NCBI GenBank assembly: GCA_029204225.1
Contig: CM055112.1
Coordinates: 29,230,703 to 29,294,702, forward strand
DNA: 64,000 nucleotides
Direction: 5' to 3'
DNA from: Diphasiastrum complanatum
Lineage: Eukaryota > Streptophyta > Lycopodiopsida > Lycopodiales > Lycopodiaceae
The position numbers and the translations under genes were made by a program. How positions within the stretch are numbered: position 1 is the stretch's first letter; each line of letters begins with the position of its first letter. This document shows, piece by piece, positions 34,900 through 47,171 of the stretch. The notes under the pieces were generated by a model. That model was not told the origin of the DNA. It made no database searches and saw only the letters and a list, made by a program, of their open reading frames with translations.

Positions 34900-36660
34900 A
34901 GGGTCTCTTTCTTTTATAGTTTTTTAGTGAATTATCATCTATATAGAAGTTCCTCAATAGGCATAAACACAACATGTTGCCGGTTGAACAAAGTTTGGCT
35001 TTTTAAGTCTCAAGTGGTCTATCAACATGTTTCTCGAACATGCCAAGGAAATCTTACTATTTGACCATTTGTTTGATGTGCACTAATTTTTTTTAGAGAA
35101 GATAAATGCTCTTCATTCTCAAACTTGAGCCTAAGCATCATACGTAAGATAGACCTATTTCACTTGAATTATGACAGTTAAAAGTCTAAGCTAGGTTTTT
35201 GTTTGTGATCTATGCCCTTGCATGATTTGTTTAACTAAGCCAATTATATTTCATCAAAATAGGCTTGAAGAAATATGGTAAAGTGCTCAACTTTGTGAGA
35301 TGTAAAGATAATTTGAATCTAGCAAAATATTTTGCTTATTAGCTTTGATCCAATATCAATAAGCAATAATGGTGATTCTCTTACAACTAACATGCCTTTA
35401 TTTAGATGACTTCAAGTTGAAAACATGTTTTTTTTAATAATATCTAAAAAATGTAAAACTTTTTTTTTTTTTGGCATTTTAAAACTTGCATGGCAAAGCT
35501 ACTCATGATTCTTTTGATTACCTAATCAATGGAATTGATTTGTAGTAGCTACTATTTTCCACATAAGAATAGTTTTAATGTCTACAATTTCTTAGGTCTA
35601 GAAACTCAAAAAATATAGGTATTGAGTATGATTTTTAGATCTAGTTTTGGCAACAATAATTAAGTGGATATTTATAATAAACTTGGGTTGGTTAAGACAC
35701 AAAGAGGACCTTAAAAAAATGAGATTATTGGTTGACCCCCACATCAATGGGAGCACATGAAATTAAGTGGGGATTTTCAAAAGATGGTCCCCCACACTTG
35801 CCCCCCACATAGAAAAGAGTACACAACTTGCCTCAATTTTAGTAAGGCACATGGGTCAAGGTCCCACCACTTAAAAATGTAAGTGAACAAAGTGCAAGAA
35901 GAGAGTTGAATTCACAAATAGACATAAATCTCATTCATGTGGCCATCCATTCTTGCCAGTGGCCACATTGGATGCCACCTAGGAGTGCATCGAGCTTATT
36001 CTCACCTAAGTTGTGTGAAAGATGAAGAGGCCACTTGAAGTGCCACTTGGCTTAGATCAATGAAAGGAACTTATTTGGGAAAGTCAAGAGAAATATAGTA
36101 TTCTCAATATCAATCCACAACTAGTGCAAGGAGTTTTTTCGAGGCATTTAAGGCCATTTCGAACTAGCAAGTCCTTTTTGCTTGGGTCCCTTCACTTGTT
36201 GTCCATTTTTTAAACATTGGCAAGTGAGTTGAACCACACCCCCCTACTTTCAAACTTGGCTGGCAATTGCCAAATGGAGAGTTGCAATTTGATTGGCACG
36301 TTTAAATCTTTGCCATACCATTGGTCAATTTTTCTTAAGTTGTTCCTAGCAACTCAACACCAAGCAATGTTCCTAGGTCCAAAACGTGGGCTTAACTTTC
36401 CCCTATGTGGCAAGGGTCCCATGCACCTCATCTGCCACATGGTGGCAACTCAAAGTAAGTCTACAGGAGGGGGTTAAAGAGAGAGGGAGACCCATTTTTT
36501 CTCCATGGACCAATGAGATCATTTCATTTTGAATTAAGGATTTGCCACTCAATGTAGTGTAGTCTAAAACCACCCTAAGAGAAAAAAAAAAAGTTATTCA
36601 ATCTCTCAACTATGACTTAGCCAATGAAAAGAGCTTATTTGAGGATTTTTTTTTTGGGCG
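34900..36660. other. Non-coding sequence
   Basis: AT-rich, no gene or transposon motif recognised. An 86-codon frame at 36217-36477 has no recognisable domain. Confidence 0.5.
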
Positions 36661-36669
36661 GGGAAGGGG

Positions 36670-36737
36670 GAGAAGGTCACCCTCCGAGGGCATTCCTCCT
36701 AGCCTCAGGCAGAATGCCCCGAGGAGGCATCCTTCTC
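36670..36737. repeat. GC-rich inverted repeat
   Basis: GAGAAGGTCACCCTCC and GAGGAGGCATCCTTCTC plus CGAGGGCATTC and GAATGCCCCG pair as arms of about 26 bp with a few mismatches around a 15-base loop. Confidence 0.7.
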
Positions 36738-36784
36738 TACCGTAATATTATTTTTTACCTTTATTTTAATTTTTTTTGTCGTAA

Positions 36785-36828
36785 TTTTTTTACATGCATC
36801 TTTCGTGCAAAAGATGCATGTAAAAAAA
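36785..36828. repeat. Perfect 19-bp-stem hairpin
   Basis: TTTTTTTACATGCATCTTT and AAAGATGCATGTAAAAAAA pair exactly around the loop CGTGCA. A weakened partner (TTTACATGCACCTTCCGCGC) follows at 36840. Confidence 0.9.
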
Positions 36829-37062
36829 AGTAAAAGAAATTTACATGCACCTTCCGCGCAAAAGATTCCGCTATGGGAAGCGCCTCCCTTTTCTTCATGA
36901 AAAGATCAAAAGTGATATTACCATATGGGAAGTAAAAAACTGGCATAGGACCTTAAGCATTACTCAAGAAAATCAGCAAGATATAAGAATGGAATCGACA
37001 TTATTTCTCAAAAATTTACATCATAAAAATTCTGATGATTTTTATATGTGCGTACCTATTGA

Positions 37063-37700
37063 TTTTTTTATAGTGTATTTTGGTGAAACCCCAAAAAGCC
37101 ACAATATCACACCTACATTTATTAACCCAAGAATTGATGGAGTAATAAATGTGTAATGCATTATTATTATTTTTAGACACATACAGAAGCACATTACACT
37201 CTGTAAGATACTCTTACTATTAGAAAGTATATTTTCGTTATTTTTAAAAAACTTAAATCTCAAACATACTATTATTAAAAAGTAGTAAGCTAATTTTGGC
37301 AAAAAAAAATAAAGGGAAAAAAAAAAAAACAATTCCCATGCTGAAGGCCCCGGACGGGGGCGTACCTTATACGTAACAACCTAGTAATTTTTTTACAGTG
37401 TATTTCTGTGAAATCTTAAAAGCCACAATATCACACCTGCATTTATTATTTCAAGATTTGGAGAAGTAATAAATGTGCAATGCATTATTACTAGTTTTAG
37501 ACACAACCAGAAATGCATTACACTTTGTAAGGTACTTTTATTATTATTAAAAAGTATTTTTAAAAACCAGAAATCATAAATTTACTATTTTTAGTAAATT
37601 GCAGATTATTTTTAGAAAAAAAAAAGGAAAAAAAAATCAACGATTGTCACGGCAGGGGAAGGCCCCCGGAGGGGTGCCTTACCCTATACATATAAACCCT
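37063..37700. repeat. Tandem duplication of about 325 bp
   Basis: Units at 37063-37387 and 37388-37700 share GTGTATTT, AAGCCACAATATCACACC, AATAAATGTG and, at their ends, a G/C-rich block with CTTA..CTATAC (37360 and 37680). Diverged, non-coding. Confidence 0.75.
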
Positions 37701-39786
37701 TTGGGGCTTAAGTATTTCACAAGGGAGGGGTGTTTTATGTAAGATTTGGGAAGAAACAAATTAGCCTTCCAAACATGCAGCAATGGGTGGGATCCGGCAT
37801 TTTACTTGAAAGTTGAGACTCGATCGATAGTGTCGCAGTTGGCGACAGAAGGCGGAGATCGAGAAGGTAGCAGCTTCCCCACCGCCTGGGGCTGCGGCGA
37901 GCAAGATGGATGGATGCGGGATTGGTTGTGCCAACCTGCTTGAGCGTGCCTCATGGCAGTTTTGCGGATCGCGAAAGAAAGCACAGCGGAGGGGAATCTG
38001 GAGATGGTGGGTGGGTCCTGAGACACTGGGACCTCAACCCTGGGCCATGGAGCGCCCATGGGTATGGGTCTGGGTCCTGGGAAGCTGGCGCTGCACAAGA
38101 ACGTGAACACAGACTGACTCGTCCTGACGCCTGACTCCTCCTGGGCAAGCAAGTTGCACGAGATCAGGGGAAGCAAATTGCAGCAAGAGAACGTGAGGTT
38201 GCCAGTAGCGAGCAGGTGCGTACGTGTGTGTGTTCGTGTTGTTTTGTTTTGTTTTGGTTAATGGGAACATGTCCAACGAGGTACTGGGAGGAGTCAGCGA
38301 CGGCAACGGAACGATTCACGAATAAGCCTTGTGAACAAATGTTTATTTTGAGGAAATTCGACCCAGAATGAATCCGATCTCGTTAAATAGATATTAAGAG
38401 CTTGTCTCTAGCGGCTACCTAGATGTTTTGGAACTTTTCTGCATGTTTTAATCTTATAAGTTTGATATAAATTTCACTTTATTTGGAGGCTTAAGTTGTA
38501 GAATCGTGCTGCGTGCAGCATGAAGAGGGCACGCCGGTGCATTGATGTCAACGATAGATCGGTCACCGGTTAATGTAGTATATGAAAAAAAATGGACGCT
38601 TTAAACTATAGTAGTACGCTTTTTTGTATTTTGTGAAGAGTAACGGAAATGTGTGTTTAGATTAACGAACATCCGTACAGGTGTGCGTACGGGTTTATGT
38701 CCATTGGAGTAATTTTGCAGGTATCGTGCAGCGCATTGGCTGATAAATTTCACAACAAAATTTCAAATTAGTGTAATTTTCAAATTCCTGCACAAGATAT
38801 AAATGCCTCATTCAATTGCCGAGAACTTGGAAAATTAAACGTGGTTGGTTTTTCACTTTGTCACATTAATAGCAATTTGCAAACCATGAGAGACGCTTTC
38901 TGAGGATTTGTTTTACCGATCAAAGAATCAGGAAGAGCAGTGAAGCTTTGGTCGTATACTTCCAAGAGCTAGTCGGAAGAGTAGTTGCCCGTTAACTTTT
39001 AAGTTAACTGGTTGGATGCACGATATACAAAATTTAGCGAGAGTCCAAAACTTGGAACATCCCTGAGACGTTATATACAGTATATTGTTGTCTACATGTG
39101 ACAAGATTCGGCTTGTCGTTTGTCATGGATGCAGTGACTGATTTACACAACTAATGAGACATAAAAAGATTTGATGCGAACTCCGGTTTGACTATTGAAG
39201 TTTGAACAATATAGGAACCTTCAACCAAAGAAGAAACACAAGAAAATATCTTTGACCAGTTGAAAGAATTTTGACTCGAGATGCATCTTCAGGCCTGAGC
39301 TCATCTCCTTTGCAAAATTCACTAAGAAAACTCTGCAGCTGACGGCAGGACAATATTGCAGCAAAAAAACGGAACGATCGGAAACGAAGAATTAAAATTT
39401 GCACATAATAGGACTCTAATCACGAACGTGAAATGATTTGAATGAGAAGTATGCCGCGAATACCACAAATTGATAAAACCTTCGATGGTTTATGAACTAG
39501 ATAGCGAAACGAGACATGTCGTAGAACGTAAAGAGAAAGAAATAAGCATTGTTTCATTCTTGTGCGTGTGAGCCTCAATTGGGAACTCTTTCATACATGT
39601 TCATGCCACCATATAGGTAATTTCAAAGAAACTCAAACAAGTCTCACCATCAATATGATTCACCGTTTTCGTCATACTTCCTATATATATTAGTCCCGGG
39701 TTTCTTCTTTGTCTTCCTTCTTAGCTGATGATTTCAAAAAGGGATATAAGAATCACACTTGACATGAAAACGGATACGCACTCATA
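37701..39786. other. Non-coding region 3' of the kinase gene
   Basis: 37740-38330 is richer in G and C with several short overlapping frames on both strands, none recognised. 38331-39786 is AT-rich. No gene is supported; 3' UTR of the MAPKKK may reach into its right end. Confidence 0.45.
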
Positions 39787-41625
39787 TTATGCATTAAAAG
39801 CATATTTATTCTTGGATGAAACAAAGACCACATCAATTGTGCAATAAACAAAGCTGAAACCAAAACTCATGAGACACCATATGTTCCAAGGGTAACCTCT
39901 TCTTATGTATAAAAGCTTTAACAACAGAATTCTTTTTGTCCAATTTCCACTGGACATTTCAGTGAAAGATAAATCAAAAGGCTTCTTGAATTCAAATATC
40001 GAACCTAAATGTGGAAGGATTCTCCACGAATGCAAGTGAGTACTTACATCTCGCTTTCGAGACACGCAAAAGTGTATCATACAGAAGAAACACCAGGAAA
40101 GTAGTTTTCTATGGAGTAAACTTCGCCTTTTGATGCTACCTAGGTGCTTTCCTTTCTTACATGTGCATCTATCATAGACTAGATAAATTTCTGAATTGAA
40201 TCTTTGGTGGCCTTTCAAACTACGACAATCTTCAGCACCCCTTAGATCACACGCATTTCCTATCATTTGATCCAAGCTTGCAATTGATTCTGGATCTTTG
40301 TTCTCATAAGAATGAACCTCCTCTGGCAGCTGTACAGTTTTTGCCTTCAGTGATGAACACACATCGCTGTTGGCGATATCAGACTGTTCGACGGTTTCTT
40401 GTGGGCTTAAGATATCCATCGGAGGTCGATTTTCGAAGTTTGAAAAAGCATCGACAAATTGGGCATCAGGTGACAAGCCCTTTGGGGAGTGCACCACGAT
40501 CCACTTTCCGGCTGGGGGACTTAAAGGTGAGCTACCCCACGGATTTGCGCTCTCAGCTGCTGATTCGCATCGGTTTTCCTGAGCAGACATTGGAAAGACT
40601 GATTCCCTATTTCTGCTTACTTGTATCCCAAACAGAGGCCTCTTTTTCAGTGACAAGTTGGGAACAGAAGTAACGATTGACATTGTCTGACTGTCCCAGC
40701 CACGATCTTGGTTAGATTCCAATACGCTACTCGGTGACACAGGCCTCTTGGAAGCGTCAAGGAGCAGAGCTTCTGTAATAAAGGGATGCTGGAGCAGTTC
40801 TGAGCTAGTCCAGCGCTGTTGTGGATCTCTGCAAAAGCACTTTCCTAAAAAGTCTTTCGCTTGAGCAGACAACGATGCTGGTACATCTGGTACTTCATCA
40901 CTGCATCCAATATGATAGAGAGCCACAAAAGGATTGGCCAACTTGCTAAGAGAACTCCAAGGAGCTCTGCCTGTCGCCATCTCCACCACCGTGCATCCTA
41001 ATGACCAGATATCGGAGGCAGTGCCTTGCTCCTCTTGTCTCACCACTTCAGGCGCCATCCACAAAGGCGTACCCTTCATCACGGCAAGGCAATCACCAGT
41101 CCTTCCATCTTCACCCACACGTTTTGCAGAGCCAAAATCTGCAAGCTTTACGCCTGACGATCCCACCAGTACATTTTTCCCCTTTATATCACAGTGTACA
41201 ACGCCTTGACTGTGAATGTAATGGAGACCTTGGAGAATTCCTTTCGTGTAAGCACGGATAAGCTGCTCGTTAAGGTGTCCGCCAAACTTTTTCATTAGAT
41301 CCGCCAGGCTTCCCCCAGACATGTACTCTAGGAAAATATTGCAAACAGACTTTCCATTTTCTACAGACTGATCACTTCCAAAACATCCTATAACAAAAGG
41401 AGACTTAAGGCTCTGCAGAATTTGTTTTTCATTCTGGATGGCCGAATAATCAGCCCCCGCCCTGACGCTGCACTCAGCAGATTTTACAGCAAAAAGTTCT
41501 CCATTCTCTGTATTGAGAGCCAGGTTCACCTTGCCAAAGGCTCCTGCTCCTAAAAGGCTCCCTCGAACCCATGATTTTACAGAAGTACTAGACCCCTTAT
41601 CTTCATGGACAATCCTGCACTCCAT
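39787..41625 (-). CDS. MAPKKK of the plant MEKK group (MAPKKK17/18-like)
   Basis: A serine/threonine kinase that should phosphorylate MAP kinase kinases. The kinase domain (about residues 20-285 from the ATG at 41625) has the Gly loop GAGAFGKV (26-33), Lys48, Glu66, HCDIKGKN (144-151), DFGSAK (163-168), and GTPLWMAPEVV (185-195), the GT-x2-WMAPE signature of plant MEKK-type MAPKKKs. All catalytic residues are kept. The Ser/Pro-rich tail looks regulatory and I see no second domain. I prefer Met at 41625 over the one 22 codons upstream because family members start just before the Gly loop. The frame is longer than the usual 340-450 residues. A good splice donor (T^GTAAGAAAGG, at 40160) suggests that the last 120 or so codons, rich in Phe, Trp, Cys and Arg, may be intron read-through. 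In angiosperms the group acts in stress and ABA signalling; that role is by family only. No neighbour is functionally linked. Confidence 0.85.
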   Translation of the reverse strand: MECRIVHEDKGSSTSVKSWVRGSLLGAGAFGKVNLALNTENGELFAVKSAECSVRAGADYSAIQNEKQILQSLKSPFVIGCFGSDQSVENGKSVCNIFLEYMSGGSLADLMKKFGGHLNEQLIRAYTKGILQGLHYIHSQGVVHCDIKGKNVLVGSSGVKLADFGSAKRVGEDGRTGDCLAVMKGTPLWMAPEVVRQEEQGTASDIWSLGCTVVEMATGRAPWSSLSKLANPFVALYHIGCSDEVPDVPASLSAQAKDFLGKCFCRDPQQRWTSSELLQHPFITEALLLDASKRPVSPSSVLESNQDRGWDSQTMSIVTSVPNLSLKKRPLFGIQVSRNRESVFPMSAQENRCESAAESANPWGSSPLSPPAGKWIVVHSPKGLSPDAQFVDAFSNFENRPPMDILSPQETVEQSDIANSDVCSSLKAKTVQLPEEVHSYENKDPESIASLDQMIGNACDLRGAEDCRSLKGHQRFNSEIYLVYDRCTCKKGKHLGSIKRRSLLHRKLLSWCFFCMIHFCVSRKRDVSTHLHSWRILPHLGSIFEFKKPFDLSFTEMSSGNWTKRILLLKLLYIRRGYPWNIWCLMSFGFSFVYCTIDVVFVSSKNKYAFNA

Positions 41626-41963
41626 GACGGAAACAAAAAACCCAGGCGGAGACGCTACACTACACTTCCAGATAACAAAATTGCAGCGCAATTCCTAACG
41701 ACTGTGCTAGGCCATTCAAAAGGAGCTCTAGATCGGATCGGTTGCAAAGAATTAAACCAGACATTTGAAATCAGAAACCGAAGTGAACAAAATCAAATAG
41801 GCAAGCCGATCACAGGGCCAGAAACTAGGCACGCAGACAATGTCGTGAAGGAAAAAAACGGGACAAGAAGAAGAAAGAACTGCTGAACTAGAGCAAGCGA
41901 ACCCTTGCAAAAACTAGTCTGCATAGTCAGGCGCAAATTTGGTTTATAAGCTAAAGGAGGGAG

Positions 41964-41994
41964 CCCAGGGCCCAGGGCCCCCCTGGGCCCTGGG
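41964..41994. promoter_or_regulatory. Perfect GC-rich hairpin upstream of the MAPKKK
   Basis: CCCAGGGCCCAGGG and CCCTGGGCCCTGGG pair over 14 bp with a CCC loop, about 340 bp upstream of the kinase start. If transcribed it would lie in the 5' UTR and could affect translation. Function is unknown. Confidence 0.6.
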
Positions 41995-41999
41995 GTCTA

Positions 42000-43526
42000 A
42001 ACTCGTTGAGAGACAAAGGGGGGCGAGAAAGCAGGAAATCCGAGAGCAAGAGGCCAGGACCCAGTAGAGCGCAAGAAGCAACGACAAATAGGACGCAAAC
42101 AAAGTCGAAATTTCCATAGCACAACCACTAACGAATATGCACGTCCGCGTCGCGCCTTGCAAGCCGACCTGTTCTCCACCTCAGCACAGACTCGTCACTC
42201 CAGTACACGTCATATGCTGCAAGCAGAGCAAAGGGCCAAAGCTCTCCAGCCTGCCAGCTGGCTGCTGCTGGCTGTGTCGATTTTGTACCGTGTATTGTAG
42301 CTAACAACAGTCTTGCTGTTTGCTGGGAGTCGATGATCTAATAACTATGAAAATCTTTGCCATATACTAACTAGTAATATACTAACATACTAGCACTTTG
42401 TGGTATTTTTGTGTGTGTCCTCTTACCAATGTCATAACTAACCTCCAAAGGATCGTGCTGTCACGAAGAGGAAATTACAAGCGTAATTTCTAGATGCTGA
42501 CATCAGCCCCAAGCAAGTTACGGCGTAATACGTCGTAACCTGCATGAAGCTTTGAATAAAAGAAAACCATTAAGACAAAAAACCCACTAGTGCTACTACA
42601 CCTGGTGTTTGCAATTTGTTCCAAAACCTGGCTCACCCCACTGGGTTTGTCGAGTTCCTATGCAAAATTGGCTGACGTTAGCTAGTTCCACTATGCGTGA
42701 TGCTCTTGGGTAAGGGTGTCCTCAAGTCATCTTACCATGCAACAAATCAACGTTAGCCTAGTCAAATTTAAATCCTACCAATAGCATCCGCATTCCTACT
42801 CAACCCCACAAAAATAAGACCCCTACACTTGCATGACATGTGGGGTTGAGTAGGAATGCAAATGCTAGTGGGACTTGGATTTTTTGTTTTTGTTTGCGGC
42901 AACAATTTGATCAAGAACTTGAAGATGATTTGATGTTGCAGTATATCGTCGTCATGAAGGTGTTATATTTGGAAGAAGATACTGCTAGTTTAAATGAAGT
43001 AAGCTTTTTGATTTTTTTTCTTTTCCACCAGCAATTGGGATTTGAGCCCTAGTCTTTGTCATTGTGGGGAACATTCTAGTCCAAGTTGAATATTGTGGAA
43101 GACCATGCAAATAGTTTAGAATCATGGCCTTCTAACCACCCACACCCACATGCTTCTCAATAACAAGTGAACATCTACTCTTTTTATTAAGGAATTTTTC
43201 ATAACAAAGTTTGCTTATGAGATTGTTTTTTATTTTTATTTTTATTTTTTTTGGGGGGGGCAAGGAGGGCATCTACCATCTCGAAAGGAAACATGGCTTC
43301 TGTTGTTGTTGACATACTAAGTTGGTTAAGTGACCTCCTACTATCATAAGATGCTCATGACAAAATTTGATTAGATTATATTAAGATGCCTCACAACTCC
43401 TTAAAGAAATACAATCCCAACATACCCCCCCCCCCCCCCCCCCCAGATAGTAAAGTGGGCCTTTGTCTTACTAGAAAAAAAACTTTAGAGGAAAAGATTC
43501 TCAGCAATAGACAACATCTTTCTCGT
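42000..43526. other. Upstream region of the kinase and non-coding sequence
   Basis: No gene recognised. Probable promoter of the MAPKKK (left part). C-run at 43426-43444 and G-run near 43253. Confidence 0.4.
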
Positions 43527-43803
43527 ACTCTAAAGTGAAGAAGAGAAAGAAGAAAAAGCCTAGAGTCTAGAATAAAAACATCAAACTCACCTTCAAATGA
43601 AGAAAAATCAATTGCTATTTGTTTTTAGATTACATCTCTTATATTGTCCTCATTTGACGTCTTTATCTTACTCTGAAGTGAAAAGGTGAAGGCTAAAAAA
43701 GCTTACATATAGTCTAGAAAAATAAATGAAACTCGCCTTCAAATGAAGAAAAAATCTATTGTTATTTGTCTTTTGATTCCATCTCTTATATTGTCCTCAC
43801 TTG
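43527..43803. repeat. Tandem duplication of 143 bp
   Basis: Units start ACTCTAAAGTG (43527) and ACTCTGAAGTG (43670) and share CACCTTCAAATGAAGAAAAA and CATCTCTTATATTGTCCTCA (one change in the first). Non-coding. Confidence 0.8.
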
Positions 43804-43989
43804 TGAGAATGGTCCAATATCAAATTTCAGGTTCCAAACCAAATGGTAAAAGATTAATGTCCACACACACTTGCTAAGGTACATTCTAGTAGCTCTCATC
43901 TTTGTTTTGATTGTTCATGCTTAGGGCTTTGGGACTTGGGGCCCAAAATAGTGTCCAAAGCGATATTGAAAAACGAAGGGTAGCTTTAC

Positions 43990-46360
43990 AACCTAAGTGC
44001 ATTTTTTAACATGATGATTTGTCTTGATGATTGTACTAGATACACTTGGATTGAATTATTGCCTAAGAAATCTCTAGTGGAAAAGCAACTTAGTTCTTGC
44101 ATTAAAGTTCTAAGATGTGATAATGGAGGAGAGTATATCTCCAACAAGATGAGAGACTTTTGCGAGATCAATGGCATTAAGAGAGAACTCACTTGTCCTT
44201 ACACCCCCCAACAAAATGGGGTGGCCGAGAGGAAAAATATGAGTCTTTGTGAATGTGCAAAGTCTTTAAGACTTGATGCATCTGTACCCATCACTATTTG
44301 GGAGGAGGCCATAACTTGTGCTAATTACTTATGTAATAGGCTTCCTAGTAGTGCTATTGGTGGGATCTCACCATTTCAAGCTTTGTTTGGCAATAAGCCC
44401 AATGTAAAAGATTTTAAAGTGTTTAGATGTATATGTTATGTCCACATTTCTTTGGAAACAAGAAAGAAAGAAAATGCAACTTCTTTCAAAGGAATATTTG
44501 TAGGCTAGAGTGAAAATAGCAAAGGATATAGGATATTTAGTCATATTTTAAAAAAAGTAAAAGCTAGCAAGAATGTCTTATTTGATGAATCTCAAAGTTA
44601 CAAGTTGTCTCCAAATACTTAGGTGATGAAGATCTTGCAACACATGAGGAGGAGCCTTTTGAAAATGATCTTTTGGAAGATCAAAATCAAGTTCCAAAGG
44701 AGCCGAGAAGATCCACAAGGAGCAAGGCCAAGCCTTCAAGGCTCACATACTTTGAGAAAGGGAAGCAAAGGGAAGACATCTCCTTCTACCTCTTACTCTT
44801 TTCTAACCACAATGCTTGAAGAGCCATCATGTTATGAAGATGCAAGTAGATCACAAGTTTGGAGAGATGCAATACAAGTAGAGTTTGATGCTTTGATAGA
44901 TAATCAAACTTGGAATCTTGTACACCTTCCATATGGGAAGAAGCCACTTGCATGTAAGTGGATCTATAGATTAAAGTACAATCAAGATGGATCTATAAGT
45001 AAGTACAAAGCTAGATTGGTTGCTAAGGGGTTTCTTCAAACTAAAGGCATAGATTATGAAGAATAATTTGTTCTTGTAGCAAAGCTTGTAACCATTAGAT
45101 TGATCATTTGTATTGCTAATTTATTCAAGTGGAATCTCTGTCAAATGGATGTGACAAATGCTTTTATTAATGGCTACTTGGAGGAGGAAATATACATGTT
45201 GCAACCCCTTCATCAAGGATGGTGAGGAGGACAAGGTTTGCCACTTAAGGAAGAGCCTATATGGCTTGAAGCAAGCACCTGAAGCTTGGTACTGTAGGTT
45301 GCATGTTTTTCTCTACTCTCTTGGCTTTGTGATGAGCTCTTATGAGCCTTCTTTGTACATCAAATGTAATGATGGAAAGATCATCATTTTAGTACTTTAT
45401 GTTGATGATATCATATTGACAGGAAATGATGGTGAAGGCATAAGAAATGTTAAAGTTTCTTTGTCTAGTGAATTCAAGATGGTAGATCTAGCTTCTTAAG
45501 TTCATACTTGGAATAGAAATTACTAGAGGTAGTGATTTTCCTTTTATAAGTCAATCAAAGTATGCTACTTCCATTCTTGAAAGGTTTGGCATGAAAGATT
45601 GTAAGGGGATTGACACCTCTATGGAGCAAGTTTGTAAAGTTACTAATGATTGTGATGAAGCATCCTTTGAGGACATCACACTCTTTAGGAAGCTAATAGG
45701 CTCCTTAATCTATTTGACAATCACTAGACCAGATTTGAGCTATAGTGTAAGCAAGTTAAGTCAATATATGCAAGGTCCTTTGATGCATCATTGGAAAAGT
45801 GCCAAGAGAGTGCTGAGATATGTCTCTTCTACTAGATTTTTTGGCATTCTCTATCAAGGATCTAACTTGTACTTGAGAGCATTTTTGGATTCGAATTTTG
45901 CAGGAGACAAGATGGATAGAAAATCCATAAGTGCATTTGTCACTTTTCTTTGTGGGTGATATCTTGGCTTTCTAAAAAGCAAGATACAATTTATCTTTCC
46001 TCTTGTGAAGCCGAGTACAAAGCATTGACTTCAACAACCAAAGAACTCCTATGGCTAAGAAGACTTTTGGTGGAGCTTCAAATGCTAAAGGCCAAGGAAG
46101 TCCCTTGCATCTATTGTGACAATCAAGCTTCTCAACAAATTGCTACCAATCTGATCTTCCATGCTAGAACAAAGCATATTGAGATAGCGCATCACTTTGT
46201 GAGGGAGAAGGTGCAATCCAAAGAGGTTCAACTTCATCATGTGCCATCATCCGAGTGCATAGCTGATATCTTAACCAAACCTTTGGCTAAAGATTCATTT
46301 TTCAAGTTAAGAGATGCTCTTGGAGTTGTAGATAGATGTACATTAGACTTGCCAAATTAG
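43990..46360 (+). pseudogene. copia-4 integrase, RT and RNase H
   Basis: Integrase: MICLDDCTRYTWIE, VLRCDNGGEYISNKM (Asp), TCPYTPQQNGVAERKNMSL (Glu), then FKVFRCICYVHI. A segment between WIELLPKKS and VEKQLSS is shortened. RT: YKARLVAKGFLQTKG, TAA at 45064, LYGLKQAPEAWY, LYVDDIILTG (intact YVDD). RNase H: LDSNFAGDKMDRKS, SSCEAEYKAL, IADILTKPLAKD. Lesions: stop at 44506, 45064, frameshifts near 45215, 45500 and 45955. Not functional. Confidence 0.9.
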
Positions 46361-46373
46361 AAGTGAGGAGGAG

Positions 46374-47165
46374 TGTTAAAAATATCACTTCCAACTTGAT
46401 GTACCTTGTAGATCTCAAGTTATTTGATCTTGATAGGATCTCACACGTGTGGACTCTGTTCCCACGTGTGAAAGAATGTACATAAGTCACTTTTATAAAG
46501 ATAGATTGATTTTAGCTTGATCTACACTAGTGTGAAATTGACCTTTGAGTAGAATCTTGAAAATGGTCAAATTGGTCAAACTTTGTGTAAATAGATTGGA
46601 CTTCCATGTGAATGAGTTATTACTCACACATGTCAAGATACCATTCACACGTGTGGATAAGCTTCTAGAAGATAAGATAGGAAGATTCTATTATATAGGA
46701 AATATTCCTATAAATGTGGAAGACTAGCTTTTTGTTTTCTAGCCAAAGAGAATAGTCACCTTTGGGAAATGAGCACATTATATGGCTCCCATTGGTGGAT
46801 CTGGATGACTAGGCACTCTTCACACGTGTGAAGGCTTGCTGGACAGTACACAGCTCATGGATGTACTTGATCTCTAAAGGGATCAACCAAAATAATAACA
46901 AGTTGATGTGACATTGGCAAATTCTAGTCTTGGTTGAGTTTTCCACATTTGTCTTGAGTTTTTATGATTGAAATGCATTCTTAAGCTAATGTACTTTACT
47001 CTCTGTAAACAGGCCGTACTGGTACTGTCCTCCACACGTGTGAGGTTGCCCATCCATGTTTTTGATCATTTGATCCATTTCTCTTGCTTAAATCATAGTG
47101 CAAAGCATCTAGATCAAGATCTAACACCTAGAACTTGATAGATCTTTGGATTAAGCAATCAATAA
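46374..47165 (+). repeat. copia-4 3' LTR with four G-box palindromes
   Basis: Starts TGTTAAAAATATC after the PPT GAGGAGGAG (46365-46373). Exact CACACGTGTG copies lie at 46442, 46646, 46821 and 47033, plus CCACGTGTG near 46462. The right end is cut near 47165, where copia-5 starts. Confidence 0.8.
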
Positions 47166-47171
47166 CTCTTA

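Larger units (their letters stand above)
43990..47165 (+). mobile_element. 3' half of a copia element, copia-4
   Basis: Starts inside integrase and runs through RT, RNase H, PPT and into a 3' LTR. Gag, protease and the 5' LTR are missing. The LTR type is shared with 50132-50802 and 63640-64000. Its integrase and RT are distinct from those of copia-1/2. Confidence 0.85.

Noticed and set aside
37746-38306. Cluster of short ORFs in a G/C-richer block
   Set aside because: Overlapping frames on both strands with no shared domain; composition alone explains them.
40278-41261. Plus-strand ORFs up to 131 codons
   Set aside because: Antisense shadows of the MAPKKK coding strand.
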